From positions 10,840,085 through 10,904,084 of the forward strand of contig NC_053116.1 of the NCBI RefSeq assembly GCF_010015445.1: a DNA stretch of 64,000 nt, in the 5' to 3' direction. The notes under the pieces were generated by a model that was not told where the DNA came from, did no database searches, and saw only the letters and a list, made by a program, of their open reading frames with translations. The DNA is from Perca fluviatilis (lineage: Eukaryota > Chordata > Actinopteri > Perciformes > Percidae). The position numbers and the translations under genes are program-made. This document shows positions 11,540-23,850 of this stretch, piece after piece (the first letter of the stretch is position 1; every line of letters starts with the position of its first letter).

Positions 11540-13260
11540 TTTAAAAAAAATAAAAATACAGTCTAATGAGGGATACTATTTATCTCTGAATCTGCACCAA
11601 AGGGAATATTTACATGGTGCTCTGTTTACGTTGTGATGTGATGCTTTTGTAATACCCATACGTTGGTTACTACAGTGATTTCTGATGCAGAATACATGCT
11701 GTTCCTTATTCAATGTTACTACTTTTGATCTCCAGAGTGAAGCAAGCGTTTATACATAAAAAATAAATAAATAAAAAAGGTATACAGTGTGAGGGGATTG
11801 ACTGTCACAATCACACTCACTACCACGTGTACTTCCTCTTTCAGTTCCTGGCGCTTCCTACCACAGCTCTGGCCTAGAGGAAACGCAGAGAACAGTTTTA
11901 TCCTCTGCTTCTGTTCAAACAATACTGTTATTCAGCTAAACTTATCATGAATCTTGTTAAAAGGGAAGATTAATAAAAAAAAAAGTAGTATAAAAAAATA
12001 GTATATCATCTATGCAAGCCAGGAATTTAGCGGTTCCTTTAAAAAGGACTGTGTTCCAGCTTTATAAATAGTCTGTTTTGGTTAGGTCAAACAAGAGCTG
12101 AGTTTATTTTTTTTATTTTTTTTTTTAAGACATGAGTCTCTGCCATTTTTATCTGATTGTTTACATACCTTAATCAGATGATTCTTCATTTGTATAAAAA
12201 TCAGACTGATGTAGCTGTGGGAAGATAAAAAGGAAAAAAATAAAAACTTTTTAGAATGCAAAACCAAAACATAATACCCTAAAGAAAAACATTGGAATGA
12301 TCCAATTTGACTTATAACATGAATGTGAGTCATGACAAATGTGGAACACTCCATTAGACAATAACCTTTGGCTGAAGTTCAAATCAGGAAACATACACTA
12401 TGAATGGTTTCCCCACTATCACCATCCATAATTAGTCCGGGGAAAGGTCAATCCAATGAAAAATAATGTTTGTTTGGGTTATGGTAGTTGGTCTTAAATG
12501 TGCCAAATTAGCCATTTTGTGTTAGAGTAGCTTCTGCTGCAATGCTGCAAATAAGAGGAACAAAGCTTGGTTCTGTCTCTTTTATGAGCTTGTCTGTTCT
12601 AAACAAGGCTGTGCCTATTAGGTTTGTCTGCATTGCTGAAGCATAAAGTCCTCTTTATGTGCTAAGCTGAAATAAAAGCTTTGTCTCAGTAAACAAAAGG
12701 TAAACAAAGTTCCCATTTGTGCCAACTTACCACTTCACCTAGTGGGTTCATAAATGATTCAGGTTTTTTTATTTATTTTTTTTTCAAACTTGGAACAACA
12801 CTTCCACAGGGAACAATGTGATCCAAACATCATAACAATTGGCTCGAACTCAGGGGAACAACAGTAAACTAAGTTTACTATGGTGCCATGCTGACTCACT
12901 GATCGCCTAAACCTTGTAGTTTACACGAGGCACACATGCACCATCCCTCTATTTCGATGTATTAAATGTTTCAGTATCCTCCAGTTACAGGTCTCATCAT
13001 TCATTTGGCTTTTCATGTGGCTGTACATTTTCTCCCCTAAAGCACTTGTAACTTGTGACCTACTAATTCGCCACTGGAACCAGAGGATATGGAGCCCACA
13101 GCTTCACCTTACAAGACTGAGAAAGGAGAGAGCATCGGCAAAAGAATCAGCTTTCACCCTCAAGCTATATGGGAAATATAAGGGATCTCAGGGATCAAGG
13201 CATGTTTGATGGTATTGATTTGAGGATTCAGGTCTATGTTCTCCTCTAGGATGAAGATGT
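11540..13260. other. intergenic, nothing recognised
   Basis: AT-rich sequence with several A and T runs. I see no splice-bounded exon and no named repeat. Confidence 0.4.
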
Positions 13261-13562
13261 CCTATTTTTGAACATCTGTCACACTTGACTGTTTCAGATC
13301 TTCAAACAAAATTGAATATCATACAAAAATAACCTAAGAAAACATTATCATTTCATTTATTAAAGAAAAAAAAAATAATCCAACACCAATTTGCCCCTTT
13401 AGTTACACATTCAACCAATGAACCACATTGAATTGATAACTGGGTTCAATTAGACCAGACACAATCAGGCTTGATTACTGCCAGCCCTGATGAATCGAAA
13501 CATCACTAAAATAGCAATGTGAAGTTGGCTAAAAGGTCTAAACAAGCAGCACAGTATGACGC

Positions 13563-13748
13563 GTGCGATCAAAAGAAATTCCAGGCGAGATGAGGAAGAA
13601 AGTCCATATCAAAGCCCTTTCTAAGGCTCTGGGACTCCGCCAGCGAACCACAGTGAGAGCCATTATCTCCAAATGGAGAAAACTTGGAACAGTGATGGAT
13701 CTTCCCAGCAGTGACTGGCCTAAAAAAATTCCTTCAAGAGTACAATGA
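13563..13748 (+). pseudogene. Tc1-like transposase, N-terminal DNA-binding fragment
   Basis: 61 codons starting MRSKEI, with a helix-turn-helix pattern including TTVRAIISKWRKLGT, which matches the paired-like N-terminal domain of fish Tc1 transposases. A stop follows at 13748. The rest of the roughly 340-residue enzyme, including the catalytic DDE part, is present only as scattered out-of-frame pieces up to about 14170. Confidence 0.75.
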
Positions 13749-14304
13749 CAGGAACAGGAAGTCACAAAAGAACCTTGACAAACATCTAAGGAACTGCAGG
13801 CCTCGCTCGCCTCAGTTAATGTCAGCAATCATGATTCCACCTTGACAAAAAATCTGCGCAAAAAAAAAAATTGGTACCAATGGGAGAGTTGCAAGGCATA
13901 CCAAGAGGAACATAAAGGCTTGTCTCGCACTTACCAAAAAACATAGTGATGACCCGCAAGCATTTTGGGATAATGTTCTGTCGACTGATGGGTCCAAAGT
14001 AGAACTTTTTGGATGACATGGCTTCCGTTACTTAGCGTAAAGCTAACAATGCATTACACAATAAGATCATCATACCAAACGTGGTGGTGGTAGTTTGATG
14101 GTGTGGCGATGCTTTGCTGCTTCAGGACCTGGGCAACTTGCCATAATTGGTGGAAGCATCAATTCTGCTGTCCAATAGAAAATTATGAGGGAGAGTGTCT
14201 GGTCATCAGTCTGTGATCTGAAGCTCAAGCTCAACTGTGTTATGCAGCAAGACAACGAGACAGCAACAAGAGCAAGTCTACCTCTGAATGGCTCAAAATA
14301 AACT

Positions 14305-14555
14305 AAATTAAGCACCGATTTTTTTTTCTCAGCCCCGATACTGAAACCTGGGCTTTGGCTATCGGCCAATACAGAGTACCGATCTGATACCAGTGTTTGA
14401 TTAATAGGCTGTATGCCTCACTGGTCTGGGATCACTCTTTTATGAGTAAGACAACATCAAGCTTGATTTAAACATTACTTTCCTAGCTATTTGAGTCAGT
14501 ATCGGCCCTAAAGCCGAAATTAGTATGGGATCTGTGCATCCCTATTTTGGCCGAG
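14305..14555. mobile_element. MITE-like insertion inside the Tc1 relic
   Basis: Sequence with CCGATACTGA, TATCGGCC and a final GTGCATCCCTA interrupts the Tc1 3' portion. Such CGATAC/TATCGG-rich elements ending GCATCCCTA are common hAT-type MITEs in fish. Exact ends and target duplication could not be fixed. Confidence 0.45.
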
Positions 14556-14757
14556 TCAAAGTCCTGACTTACATGATATAGGTGTTGGATTACTTTTTTC
14601 CTTCAATAAATGATCATTAAAAAAACTGTATATTGTGTTGACTAAGGCTGCCTTTGTATTATATTTCATTTTGTTTGAAGAACTGAAACAGTTAAGTATG
14701 ACAGTTTGAAAAAAAAGAAGAAATCAGGAAGGGGAAAATACTTTTTCACGGCACTGT

Positions 14758-15600
14758 ATGTGCATCCTATGCAAGCTAACTACAATAACACTTAGGAATA
14801 TGAATGCAAGTTGAGCAAGGTGGTTTGGTGCTCCATTTCCTGCTACGAAGATTGGATGAAAGATTTACATTTAAAAAAATGCATTGCTTTGCACTCTATA
14901 TAAAATAACTGGCGCATTTAATGTGTATCTTATATTCAACGCTGTCATATGCCCGTGACAGTACTACTATATCCATATCCAATCACTACAGATATTCAAG
15001 TGTTGTTGATAAATTGGGAATTATTGCTTTTCCCAACATACTGCACCCTGTAGCCTCTAACGAGAATGGGAGGTTTTACTGTGACAGTGGTTTGTGCTTA
15101 TGCTGACAGAGACACGCTACAGCTTTAAAAGATACATTCAAGTGCCGGTCCTTCCTGTCTGCTATTTATGCTTCTCATCCAGTGGGTAGTGTGTTAATTT
15201 TAGCTATGTCATCTATCAGCCATGCCTGTTCCACTTCCTAAACCTTAATCTCCCTTTGAAAAGGTGCCTCGTCAGCTCCATTGATATTGTTTTTGGCTGT
15301 ATTGGGAACAATGGGCATAGCTCCTAAATGCACCCACACGTACATTTAGGCAAAAAGCTATAACCTTCTTAAAGTGTTTAATTGAAAGTAAACAGTGTAA
15401 TCTTTTTCTGGTATTACCTGGTTCAGTGGTTCTGCAGATACCACTCAGAAGAACGCAAACAGGCTCTCCCTGGGGATGTCAGCACGCGTTGCAGCACCAT
15501 TCACTGTATGATGAAAAATAAGTCATTGAAAGCTTTATCGTCAGCAGGTCCTGAGAAAAACCCACCACACTACCAAGTGAATTAAAATGTTTCCCTTGTG
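14758..15600. other. intergenic, nothing recognised
   Basis: No exon or repeat that I can support. Confidence 0.4.
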
Positions 15601-15765
15601 GCCGGGTTGGCTCAGTGGTAGAGCAGGCGCACATATACTGAGACGTTTATGCCTCGACGCAGAGGTCCAGGGTTCGAATCCGACCTGTGACGATTTCCTG
15701 CATGTCTTCCCCCTCTCTCTCCCCTTTCTCACCTAGCTGTCCTGTCAAAAATTAAAGGCCGAAAA
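15601..15765 (+). mobile_element. tRNA-derived SINE
   Basis: The head contains an A-box-like TGGCTCAGTGGTAG (15608-15621) and a B box GGTTCGAATCC (15671-15681), the internal RNA polymerase III promoter. A CT-rich body follows, with a tail CCTGTCAAAAATTAAAGGCC. This head and body are widespread in percomorph genomes. The cloverleaf is not intact, so it is not a functional tRNA gene. Confidence 0.85.
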
Positions 15766-17193
15766 GCCCCCCCAAAGCCCAGCCGTTTCTGGCATCGCAG
15801 TGTTGGACAAAGTCAGAGAAAAGTACATATTGTGTACACTGTAATTTTGGTTGTATGTACAGTATGTATGACTGCTGAATATGGAACTGGCCAACCAATT
15901 CACCTATAACTTTTTGACATGTTATATTTATTAACTGTTATTGCACTTGCAATCACTACCATACTACCATTCGTCTTAGATGTTGCTGGCTGTGATTGCT
16001 GGGACGTGTACCGGCTCTTACCTTTCACAAGAAGTTGAACGTAATACCTGCTTTATCTCTGTGAAAAGAGAAATAGCAATATTTATCTGGAAGGCAAGCA
16101 ATATCAATTTTCAAAGCTTCCGTTTATTGTTTTGTTCTATTCGCCAATATATTTATGTCCTTAGAGCCCAGTCTATCACACTATTAACTAACAACATTTT
16201 CTCTTACTGTGCCACTGAAGCAGTCAGCAAATCAATCGGTCAGCCGACTGCAGTGGGTTTGATGTTTTGATGTCGGGCCAAAGCACAACCGATGGATGTG
16301 CCAATCCTCCTGTTCAAAATGTTGACACAAAGCACAAGATGAATATAAACATGCATTCCACCCGCTCTCACGTAGTTACTGCTGTTTTACCCTCACTCTG
16401 TAGTGTTCACTTAAAATATCGGACTCATTCCAAGAACACGGTTTCTGACAACTTCATGCTCTGTAAAAGATCTTAGCCTGCACAAATACACCACCCTGTG
16501 TTAAGTAAGAGTATTGCTTTTGGAGGGTTTGTTTACATCAGGAATAAAAAGTGCGTATGACATAGAAACCTCTGGATGGATGGATGGAGCTGAGTCAAGG
16601 CACTGGCACAGCAGGCGCACGCACTTTGGCTTTCCAATTAATTCTAAAGACAAATTAATTAAATTTGTCTTTAGAAAGAATCAATAGAAGAAAAAAAATG
16701 TAAATAAACTTTTTTGAAGGAAAATCTATTTCTGCAAATGAACAATGGGGAAAACAATATTAGATCATTTTAACTTCAGGCCTATATGCAGCAAAATGCT
16801 GTTAAATGAATTGATAAGTAGTTTTACATTCCTTTATGTTACAATTTAAATACAGTATCAGCTGGAAATGGCACTACGCACAGTATGACACACTAACAGG
16901 TGCAACAAAACCAATCAAAGTCAGTGCAATGATTAAAAAGGTCCTGAGAAAGTAGCTACAATATAGTTTTTCTCATGATTTCTTTTTTTGAGAAAACAGT
17001 TTAAAGAAATTTCCCTCCTCTTTAAACTTTAAACTTAGTAACCTGCTACTTATACTTTTGACATTAAGGGATCTAACAAGTTGAATCAAATATATTCCAA
17101 GTCTAACAGACCAAAATTAAAATAGACAATAACCACATCTACCACACAAATGAAATCATTACGCAGTACTGCATGGATGCAAACGGCACTCAC
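15766..17193. other. intergenic, nothing recognised
   Basis: AT-rich, with an imperfect palindrome around AATTAATTAAATTTGTC near 16.64-16.67 kb. There is no exon or repeat I can name. Confidence 0.4.
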
Positions 17194-17326
17194 TCCTGAG
17201 GTAAACTGAAGTGCGCAACATCCTCCTGCAGCAAGCATCCAGCACACCTCTCCATCCCACCCTGATGCTCTGGATCCGAAGAAAAATGAGGCACAAATCC
17301 CCCAGACATGTTTTATAAGGAAGCAG
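17194..17326 (-). CDS. possible short coding exon of an unidentified gene
   Basis: On the minus strand a 133-nt interval is bounded by an acceptor-like TTTGCTCTCAG and a strong donor GTGAGTG. An ATG at 17309 opens 38 codons plus two bases to that donor (MSGGFVPHFSSDPEHQGG..., with ERCAGC later). It lies at the downstream edge of a CpG-rich promoter-like block. Reading through the donor, the frame stops at once, so it makes sense only if spliced. I do not recognise the protein and found no continuing exon to the left. Confidence 0.28.
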
Positions 17327-17336
17327 CTGAGAGCAA

Positions 17337-18010
17337 ATGTCTCGCTTGTTTCCGGGTAACGTTGGAAACAACGCTGGAAACTGCGCACTACGTCGCAATA
17401 GGCTAATCAAATCATGGCCATGCGCATTTCTCACTCGCCTTTATAAAATACGTTTGAACAATTTCAAAACAAATTATACAATAAAAAAAATAATAAGCAG
17501 GGAAATTGTAACATTAGAAACATCATACGGTACAAGAACAAGTGTAAACAAAAGACGCACGTTACTAATACAGCCGACCGCGCGCACCACAGAAGCACTA
17601 CACCTGAATCCATATACACGATGGTAACGTTATTTTATCCACTGGAGCAAATCACGTTCTAGCTGGATGTAAATAAACACTCTCTCTCTGGGAAAGGGCG
17701 ATGACTTACTATACCGACAGCGCCTCTTTCTTCGCAACAGGTCGTCCGTGTTCAAACTATTTCAAACTATTTCTACTCCGTCATTAGCTGTCATTAGCTC
17801 CCATTAACCTGCCATTATCGAATCCAGAGTTGTCCCTTGCTCTAATGAAAAACACTGGCCATCGACATATTCACAGCAACACAAACAAGCCACGCCCACC
17901 AACACACACCCCCGTTTCCTGATTGGACGTCGCTACGAAAGGCGTCAACAGGATCACGTGCTTTTGACGCAGGTTTACAAAGGGCGCAGAGTCGAAACAA
18001 GAGGATCCAC
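17337..18010 (-). promoter_or_regulatory. CpG-rich promoter-like block
   Basis: This stretch is richer in CG dinucleotides than its AT-rich surroundings (CGACCGCGCGC, GACGTCGCTACG, TACGTCGC). It has a CCAAT box on the minus strand (GACGTCCAATCAGG, about 17923-17936) beside a CRE-like GACGTC, and a CACGTG E-box (17956-17961). It could initiate leftward transcription through 17194-17326, or be bidirectional. No transcript evidence. Confidence 0.35.
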
Positions 18011-18147
18011 TTCTCTGTACTTCCGGTTTAAGCTGAACTTCCTTTTCTTTCCTCTTTTAGGAAGCGCATGTTGTTTGTATAATTAAGGAAAACAAATGTA
18101 TTATGTCAAGCTCATAAGTAATTCTATCTATCTATCTATCTATCTAA

Positions 18148-18246
18148 CTGTATTCTTGAAAATTTACTTGTTATTGCACTGTTATTGTTCATTCCTATTA
18201 TGAATGAACAATAACAGTGCAAGTAAATTAGCATTCAAGAATACAG
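18148..18246. repeat. 99-bp imperfect palindrome after a TCTA repeat
   Basis: CTGTATTCTTGAA at the left pairs with its inverse at the right, then AATTTACTTG and GCACTGTTATTGTTCATTC pair in turn. A 4-nt and a 5-nt bulge and a short loop interrupt the stem. A (TCTA)n tract (about 18122-18146) abuts the left arm. Confidence 0.8.
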
Positions 18247-18331
18247 TTCACTAACCTGCTAGATTACATTTCCTTTCAAATAAGTCGACCGCAGGGAGAT
18301 GAACAAAGAGCAGTTGATTTTGTGGGCTTAA

Positions 18332-18531
18332 CCCTTGTGTTGACTTTGAGTCACATTGACCCGTTTTCAATTTTTGTTTTATAGCAGAAAATATGAAACG
18401 TAGAAATAAAAGCTGAAAATGTGTAGAAGAAAAATGCAACAATTTAAAACGTTGGAAAAAGCAAATACAAACTGTGAAAAAAGGCGTCAAAAACGTATGA
18501 AAAAAGGTTTGACGGAAAGACAACATAAGGG
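18332..18531. mobile_element. TTAA-target MITE, CCCTTGTGTTG family, copy 2
   Basis: Bounded by TTAA at 18328-18331 and 18532-18535. It is the reverse-complement relative of 5395-5605, with the same sequence blocks in opposite order (for example AAAAAGGCGTCAAAAACGT). 200 bp, non-coding. Confidence 0.75.
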
Positions 18532-18535
18532 TTAA

Positions 18536-21500
18536 GCTGTTTCCATCAACAGAAAAGTAAAATCTGTACTAGCTTAATGTGGATAAGTAGATAAAGTGTC
18601 TAAATCTAAATCAGATTTAGTTCAATTATAGGATATGCTAACTAATAAGGTATGACACCTGTATAAATAAATTATACGCATACCCTTAGGCACTTAAATT
18701 AAAATGCTCAAAAAGGCCCTGAAGACCTGGTTTCAAAAGTACTATTCAAAGTATGTCTATACAATTTGATATTTATTACTAAATAAGCAATAATCACACG
18801 TAAACAGGGAACTACACCCATTTTAGACATGCTATTCCTGTGGTCAAAGACATAATATTATTAAACATGAACAACTGTCTCCCCAATCCAAAAACTAGAT
18901 TGCGAAAACTCACATTTGTGATGTCATCAGTCTGCAACTGCTCCATAGACAATAGATCAGCAAAGATGTTACAAATTAAACTGCTAGAACCCAGGGGGAT
19001 TTTCAGAGTATATGGGTACAATTCCAGAACTGAGAATACACTAGAATAAAGCTCATTTGGGTATATAAAAAAATAAAAATAAAAAAAGGAAACAAACATT
19101 CTGTGGGTAAGGCTTGGGCGATCTCAGAAACATATGTCATCACCTTTTCCAGCTGAAACCTGCCCACTTCAGAACACCAATAAAAGCAAGGACAAAAACA
19201 TAAATAGCCTACAGAAATGTCTAATTTGATATAACCCACATTGTTCTAACTTTGGCAGAAAAGTGTGTCTTCATGTAGAACCCCATAGAGAGAAGCTGAT
19301 GGAGAACAGAAGGACTAACTAACATGGAAAACAATCTCACGTGTACTAAATGTATGCAACTGGAAATGTATGATCTTAAGCCATTATGTACCCTTCATTT
19401 AGCTATGGGCATATACAATAATAAAGTAACTCTGGAAGTATGTACAAGTAATTCCAAATCTTTTATTTACCCACCACCGGATTTCATTACCTCAATTGCG
19501 GTTTTTGTTCAAATTTATGTAATTAATAATTGTGATTTTTGCCTAATACACTTTCTATTAATGATTGGTGTACATAGTATTTAGTAATTTCACAGCGTCA
19601 TTTTGTACACAGTATATGCTCATAAAATGTATAGTATTCTAGTTATTTAAGGTTATTACATTTACTTTGGATCTGTTCGTTGTACTTCTTTTTGTTGCTG
19701 TAACTATTCTGTTTCTCTGCATGTGCTCAATTAAGTTGAGCTTATCTCATCTTTTTCTGATCTTCCTTTACATACTTTGTATTTTCAATTGCACATAATA
19801 CAATATACTAAACTTTATTTATATAGCACTTTAAAAATAAAAACTGTGGTTGGGATATTTCTTAAAATTATACAAATTGTTTTCAGTTTGCTTTTTATTT
19901 GTTTCATTTCACTTTGACTTTGCTGTTTTCAGTTTGCCTCTAGTTTGGCCCTAAGGCCACAGCAGGGGGCATCCTAACCCAACAATCATATTCAAACTTC
20001 ACTTTCCTCTGTATGCGTCACTCCATCTAAGGTTTGGATTATTTCAACATGGGCTGATGTAAATCATTTGCAGGATGTTGTGTGTGTGCTTGTTTCAAAG
20101 TGTGTACACTTTTAATAAACATTTCAGTTTAAGTATTGAGAGGCCACTATCCCACGCTTTTTTTCATCAGCCTGATAAATTATATTAAATTATGTACTAA
20201 GTCAGCTTTAGCAAATTATTATTAGTATACAATCAACTACATGGTCTACAGTTTACTACAGGGTGTGATGTGTGGACAGTTGCATCACTGGAAAAAAAAA
20301 AAAGAGAGACAATGCCTTCCAGATAGTTTCCAGCAGATGTTGGTAATAGACAACGACAGCAAGGAGCTATGTGCAGGAAACAGACGGGATATCAATTTAA
20401 GTTTCCGTTGTTGTTTGCCATTTAGGTGTCTATGGAAACAAAATATTTAATTTGAGCTTTTCAATTTCCATCATTCATTCATTAGTATATTCATTTCTTT
20501 GATACTGCAGCACTAAATCCCTCAGTCCCTTACTTTTAACAGTGATTTTAGTCATGTTAGATAGTTAGACTCCTTATAATAATACCCTAGGAGGAATAAA
20601 AAAAACATAATATAAAGTATTGCCTCATACCACACATGACAATAACCTGCAGTTTATTAACAACAAACAAGTTTTGTGGTGACTTTTTATAAGGGTTGAA
20701 AGTTTCATTACATAAGCATCGATTAAAAACCCATTGGCCTTTGACACATCTGTCTGATAGTTACAAGTAGGATGTGTCTGGCCACTCCCTCATGCGTCAG
20801 TGGGGCCCCATATTTGTCTTACAGAGGGCCCCTCCCTTAATGTGGATCCCAGCTTTGAAATTGCATAGTACATTTCCCATGATGCATGCTTTTATTTTTT
20901 TCAAAGTATGTGAAAGTACATTACATTTCTCACCAGATGTCATGCATTTTGGATTGTGAGAGAATGTCTATGTGAGTCTGGGTGGATGCATACTGTTGTG
21001 TTCATGCAAGGGTGTTGTTGCACGAGAAAAAAACAAAACCTTTCACTGCTGCCAAAGTGTCAAAAACATAAATCATTTCATCAAGTTCAAGTGGAGTACA
21101 TTTCTGAAACTTCCTCTTCCTCTGAAACTCTTCAAGGTATTGGTTCGTTTATGAATTAGTCAATTGGTTGGTCATTAAGTCTTAAAAACCTAAAACAGGT
21201 GAAAAAGCTAGAGTTGTGTTAATTGATTCCAGGTCAGCATTTTGAACACAGATCCTGGACGGGATATTTTGTTAGCTTGTGTACTGATTCAGATATTTAT
21301 CCCTGATTGACCTTCCTGCTTTGATACTGTGTGTATTTCATCCTCTGTAGAATCACACAGCCATTTGTTTAGCTATTTCACAGACCACTAAGTGATTAAA
21401 TTGTCCACCATAATTAATTCTGACAACTGTTTTGTTTACTCTTCTCCACAGTAACAGTATACTTACAGATGTATGTAGTATAACTTTCTTTCCAGGCTAA

Positions 21501-21726
21501 GATCTGAGCACGCAGCCAGTTATCCAGTCAGCTCTATCTGAAGACACCTAGATGGCATTAAGCTATTATATTAGCACTTATCTGTTTACTAAGTATTTGT
21601 GTACTTCTGGAGACTTAGCTCTATAAATGTGCTACCTCTTCATTTTTAGAGGCTTTAAACCACATTTTGCTTATGTAAATGATGTAACACACTGCTTGTA
21701 TGAAAGGAGTTGTTCCTAGTGACAAT
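18536..21726. other. intergenic, nothing recognised
   Basis: AT-rich. A TTTATTTATATAGCACTTTA motif near 19.81 kb resembles the 3' end of common fish retroelements. No exon with paired splice sites was found. Confidence 0.4.
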
Positions 21727-22394
21727 CATTGACATATATATTAATGGACCAATAGACCCCGTTGCTCTGGACGGAGACCAGTGAAGGCTATTAGAAGCAC
21801 TTTTCCGGTGATCTCTTCCTTTACTGCGCAGCCTCCAACTGACAGAGACAACGTAAATGTGACGTGAGCAACGTGTCTGAAAGTTGTAAGTCTTCTGGTA
21901 GCTGTGCCAAGAGAAATCTCAATCATTTCCAATCTTACAGAGACGGAGAGTGTAGGTATATGTAAGGAGATAACATAAGCACAGGCTAATTATTGCTAAC
22001 TAACATGCTAGTTAAATTACGTAATTAAACCTAAACAGCTAATGTAAGTCGAAACTGCCTGCGAGCTTCTCCTGTACTATACGGTAATTCCTCTACTGTG
22101 CGACAGGCCGAATCACTTGGTTATGACACAATCGTTAGCGTATTTTTTACAAAAGCGTCTGCTCCGAGCCATAACGTGAGGTACAAGGTAATGGAGCCTT
22201 TTATACATTGTTGTTTTTCTTTAGAATTAAACAATGGACAAATAGAGTCTTTAAACGCTTCAGATGTAAAGTTATTCGCAGTCAAGTGACGTAAAAAAAA
22301 AATGGCGGTCAGTGGAATGCTAACAAGAGGTGATGGCTTTGTAGCAACAAAATGGCGCCGGGTTCGCGTCCAGAAGCGAAGCTTACCCCCTTGG
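21727..22394. repeat. direct duplication, copy 1 (668 bp)
   Basis: From CATTGACATATATA to GCTTACCCCCTTGG, the segment recurs at 22839-23506 in the same orientation with few differences. Both copies begin and end at the same motifs and have the same length. Short frames inside are duplicated accordingly. It could be a transposon family member or a tandem duplication. Confidence 0.85.
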
Positions 22395-22396
22395 TG

Positions 22397-23850
22397 ACAA
22401 TAGACCTTTTTCACGGCAGACATTTTGACTTGTCACAGTAAGAAAAACGCAGGTGAAACTAATTTTGTTAACAATGGCTCAGTTCCATCAAGTGTCGCAG
22501 TGAAAGGGAAAGTTAGCCAGCACGTACAATAGACATTTTTCACGGCAGACATGCTGACATGTCATAGTAGGAAAAGCACAGGTGTATTCAAAACCATTAA
22601 TGATGGCTGCATTCCACTTAGGAGAGGCCCTGGTATTGTGCATGCAGCTACCCCGTTTACACGTACGTGGTTATTTTTGAAAAACGGAGACATTTCCCTT
22701 CGTTTGTGCCCTTCGTTTACACACAAACGGAGAATTTGCCTCTGAAAACAATTCTTTCTAAAAACTCTGGCCAGAGTGGAGATTGGGAAAACTTTGTTTG
22801 CATGTTTGCATGTAAACTGAGACAAACAGAGGTTTAGGCATTGACATATATAAAATGGACCAATAGACCCCATTGCTCTGGACGGAGACCAGTGAAGGCT
22901 ATTAGAAGCACTTTTCCGGTGATGGCCAGCTTTACTGCACAGTCTCCAACTGACAGAGACAACGTAACTGTGACGTGAGCAACGTGTCTGAAAGTTGTAA
23001 GTCTTCTGGTAGCTGTGCCAAGAGAAATCTCAATCATTCCCAATCTTACAGAGATGGACAGTGTAGGTATATGTAAGGAGATAACATAAGCACAGGCTAA
23101 TTATTGCCAACTAACATGCTAGTTAACATTAGTAATTAAACCTAAACAGCTAACGTAAGTCAAAACTGCCTGCGAGCTTCTCCTGTACTATACGGTAATT
23201 CCTCTACTGTGCGACAGTAAGTCACTTGGTTATGACACAATCGTTAGCGTATTTTTACAAAAGCGTCTGCTCCGGAGCCATAACGTGAGGTACAAGGTAA
23301 TGGAGCCTTTTATACATTGTCGTGTTTCTTTAGAAATAAACAATGGACAAATAGAGTCTTTAAACGCTTCAGATGTAAAGTTATTCGCAGTCAAGTGACG
23401 TAAAAAAAAAATGGCGGTCAGCGGAATGCTAACAGGAGGTGATGGCCAGGTAGCAACAAAATGGCCATAGATGGCTCAAGTTCTGAAGCGAAGCTTACCC
23501 CCTTGGGTTTAGGCAGCCGAGGAAGTGAGGAAGAGAAGAGCGAGGAAGAGAGAAGAAGTGATTCGTTGCCGTTGTCGCTATTTTTAGGATTCTGATTGGC
23601 TAACATAGGCTTGAGCTTCTCATTACACTGCCACCTACAGGTTTGGCATGCTCTTGACGGCATATATACACGGTACGTGTAAACGAACACTTTTCTGAAA
23701 ACTGACAGCTGTGCACAATGTTATTTTTGAAAACGGAGAGGTTAAAATGTCCGTTTATGAAAATAGCCGGCCATGTGGAAACGTAGCATGATCTGAAATA
23801 GCTTACTGGGACACTTGATGGAATTGAGCCATCCTTAAGGTTATCAATTT
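22397..23850. mobile_element. composite of nested MITE fragments
   Basis: CACGGCAGACAT begins two direct copies of one terminal sequence (about 22411 and 22540). A matching far end (AGCTTACTGGGACACTTGATG) appears near 23800. Between them lie the inverted GTTTACACGTACG arms and duplicated copy 2. I read this as at least two MITE families inserted into one another. Confidence 0.5.
22839..23506. repeat. direct duplication, copy 2 (668 bp)
   Basis: Nearly identical to 21727-22394 and exactly 1112 bp downstream of it. This copy interrupts a repeat whose arms read GTTTACACGTACGTGG (about 22656) and GTACGTGTAAACG (about 23672), so it looks inserted into that repeat. Confidence 0.85.

Larger units (their letters stand above)
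13262..14757 (+). mobile_element. Tc1/mariner-type transposon relic
   Basis: Remains of a fish Tc1-like transposon run in order: left-flank sequence typical of these elements, a transposase N-terminus (13563-13748), then degraded matches to the middle of the gene (GATGGGTCCAAAGTAGAACT, CAAACGTGGTGGTGGTAG), and a right end reading ATACTTTTTCACGGCACTGT. The frame is broken by stops and shifts, and part of the 3' portion is displaced by another insertion. It is inactive. Confidence 0.75.

Noticed and set aside
15601..15700. A tRNA gene
   Set aside because: The A and B boxes are present, but the sequence between and after them does not form a cloverleaf, and the CT-rich body marks it as a SINE.
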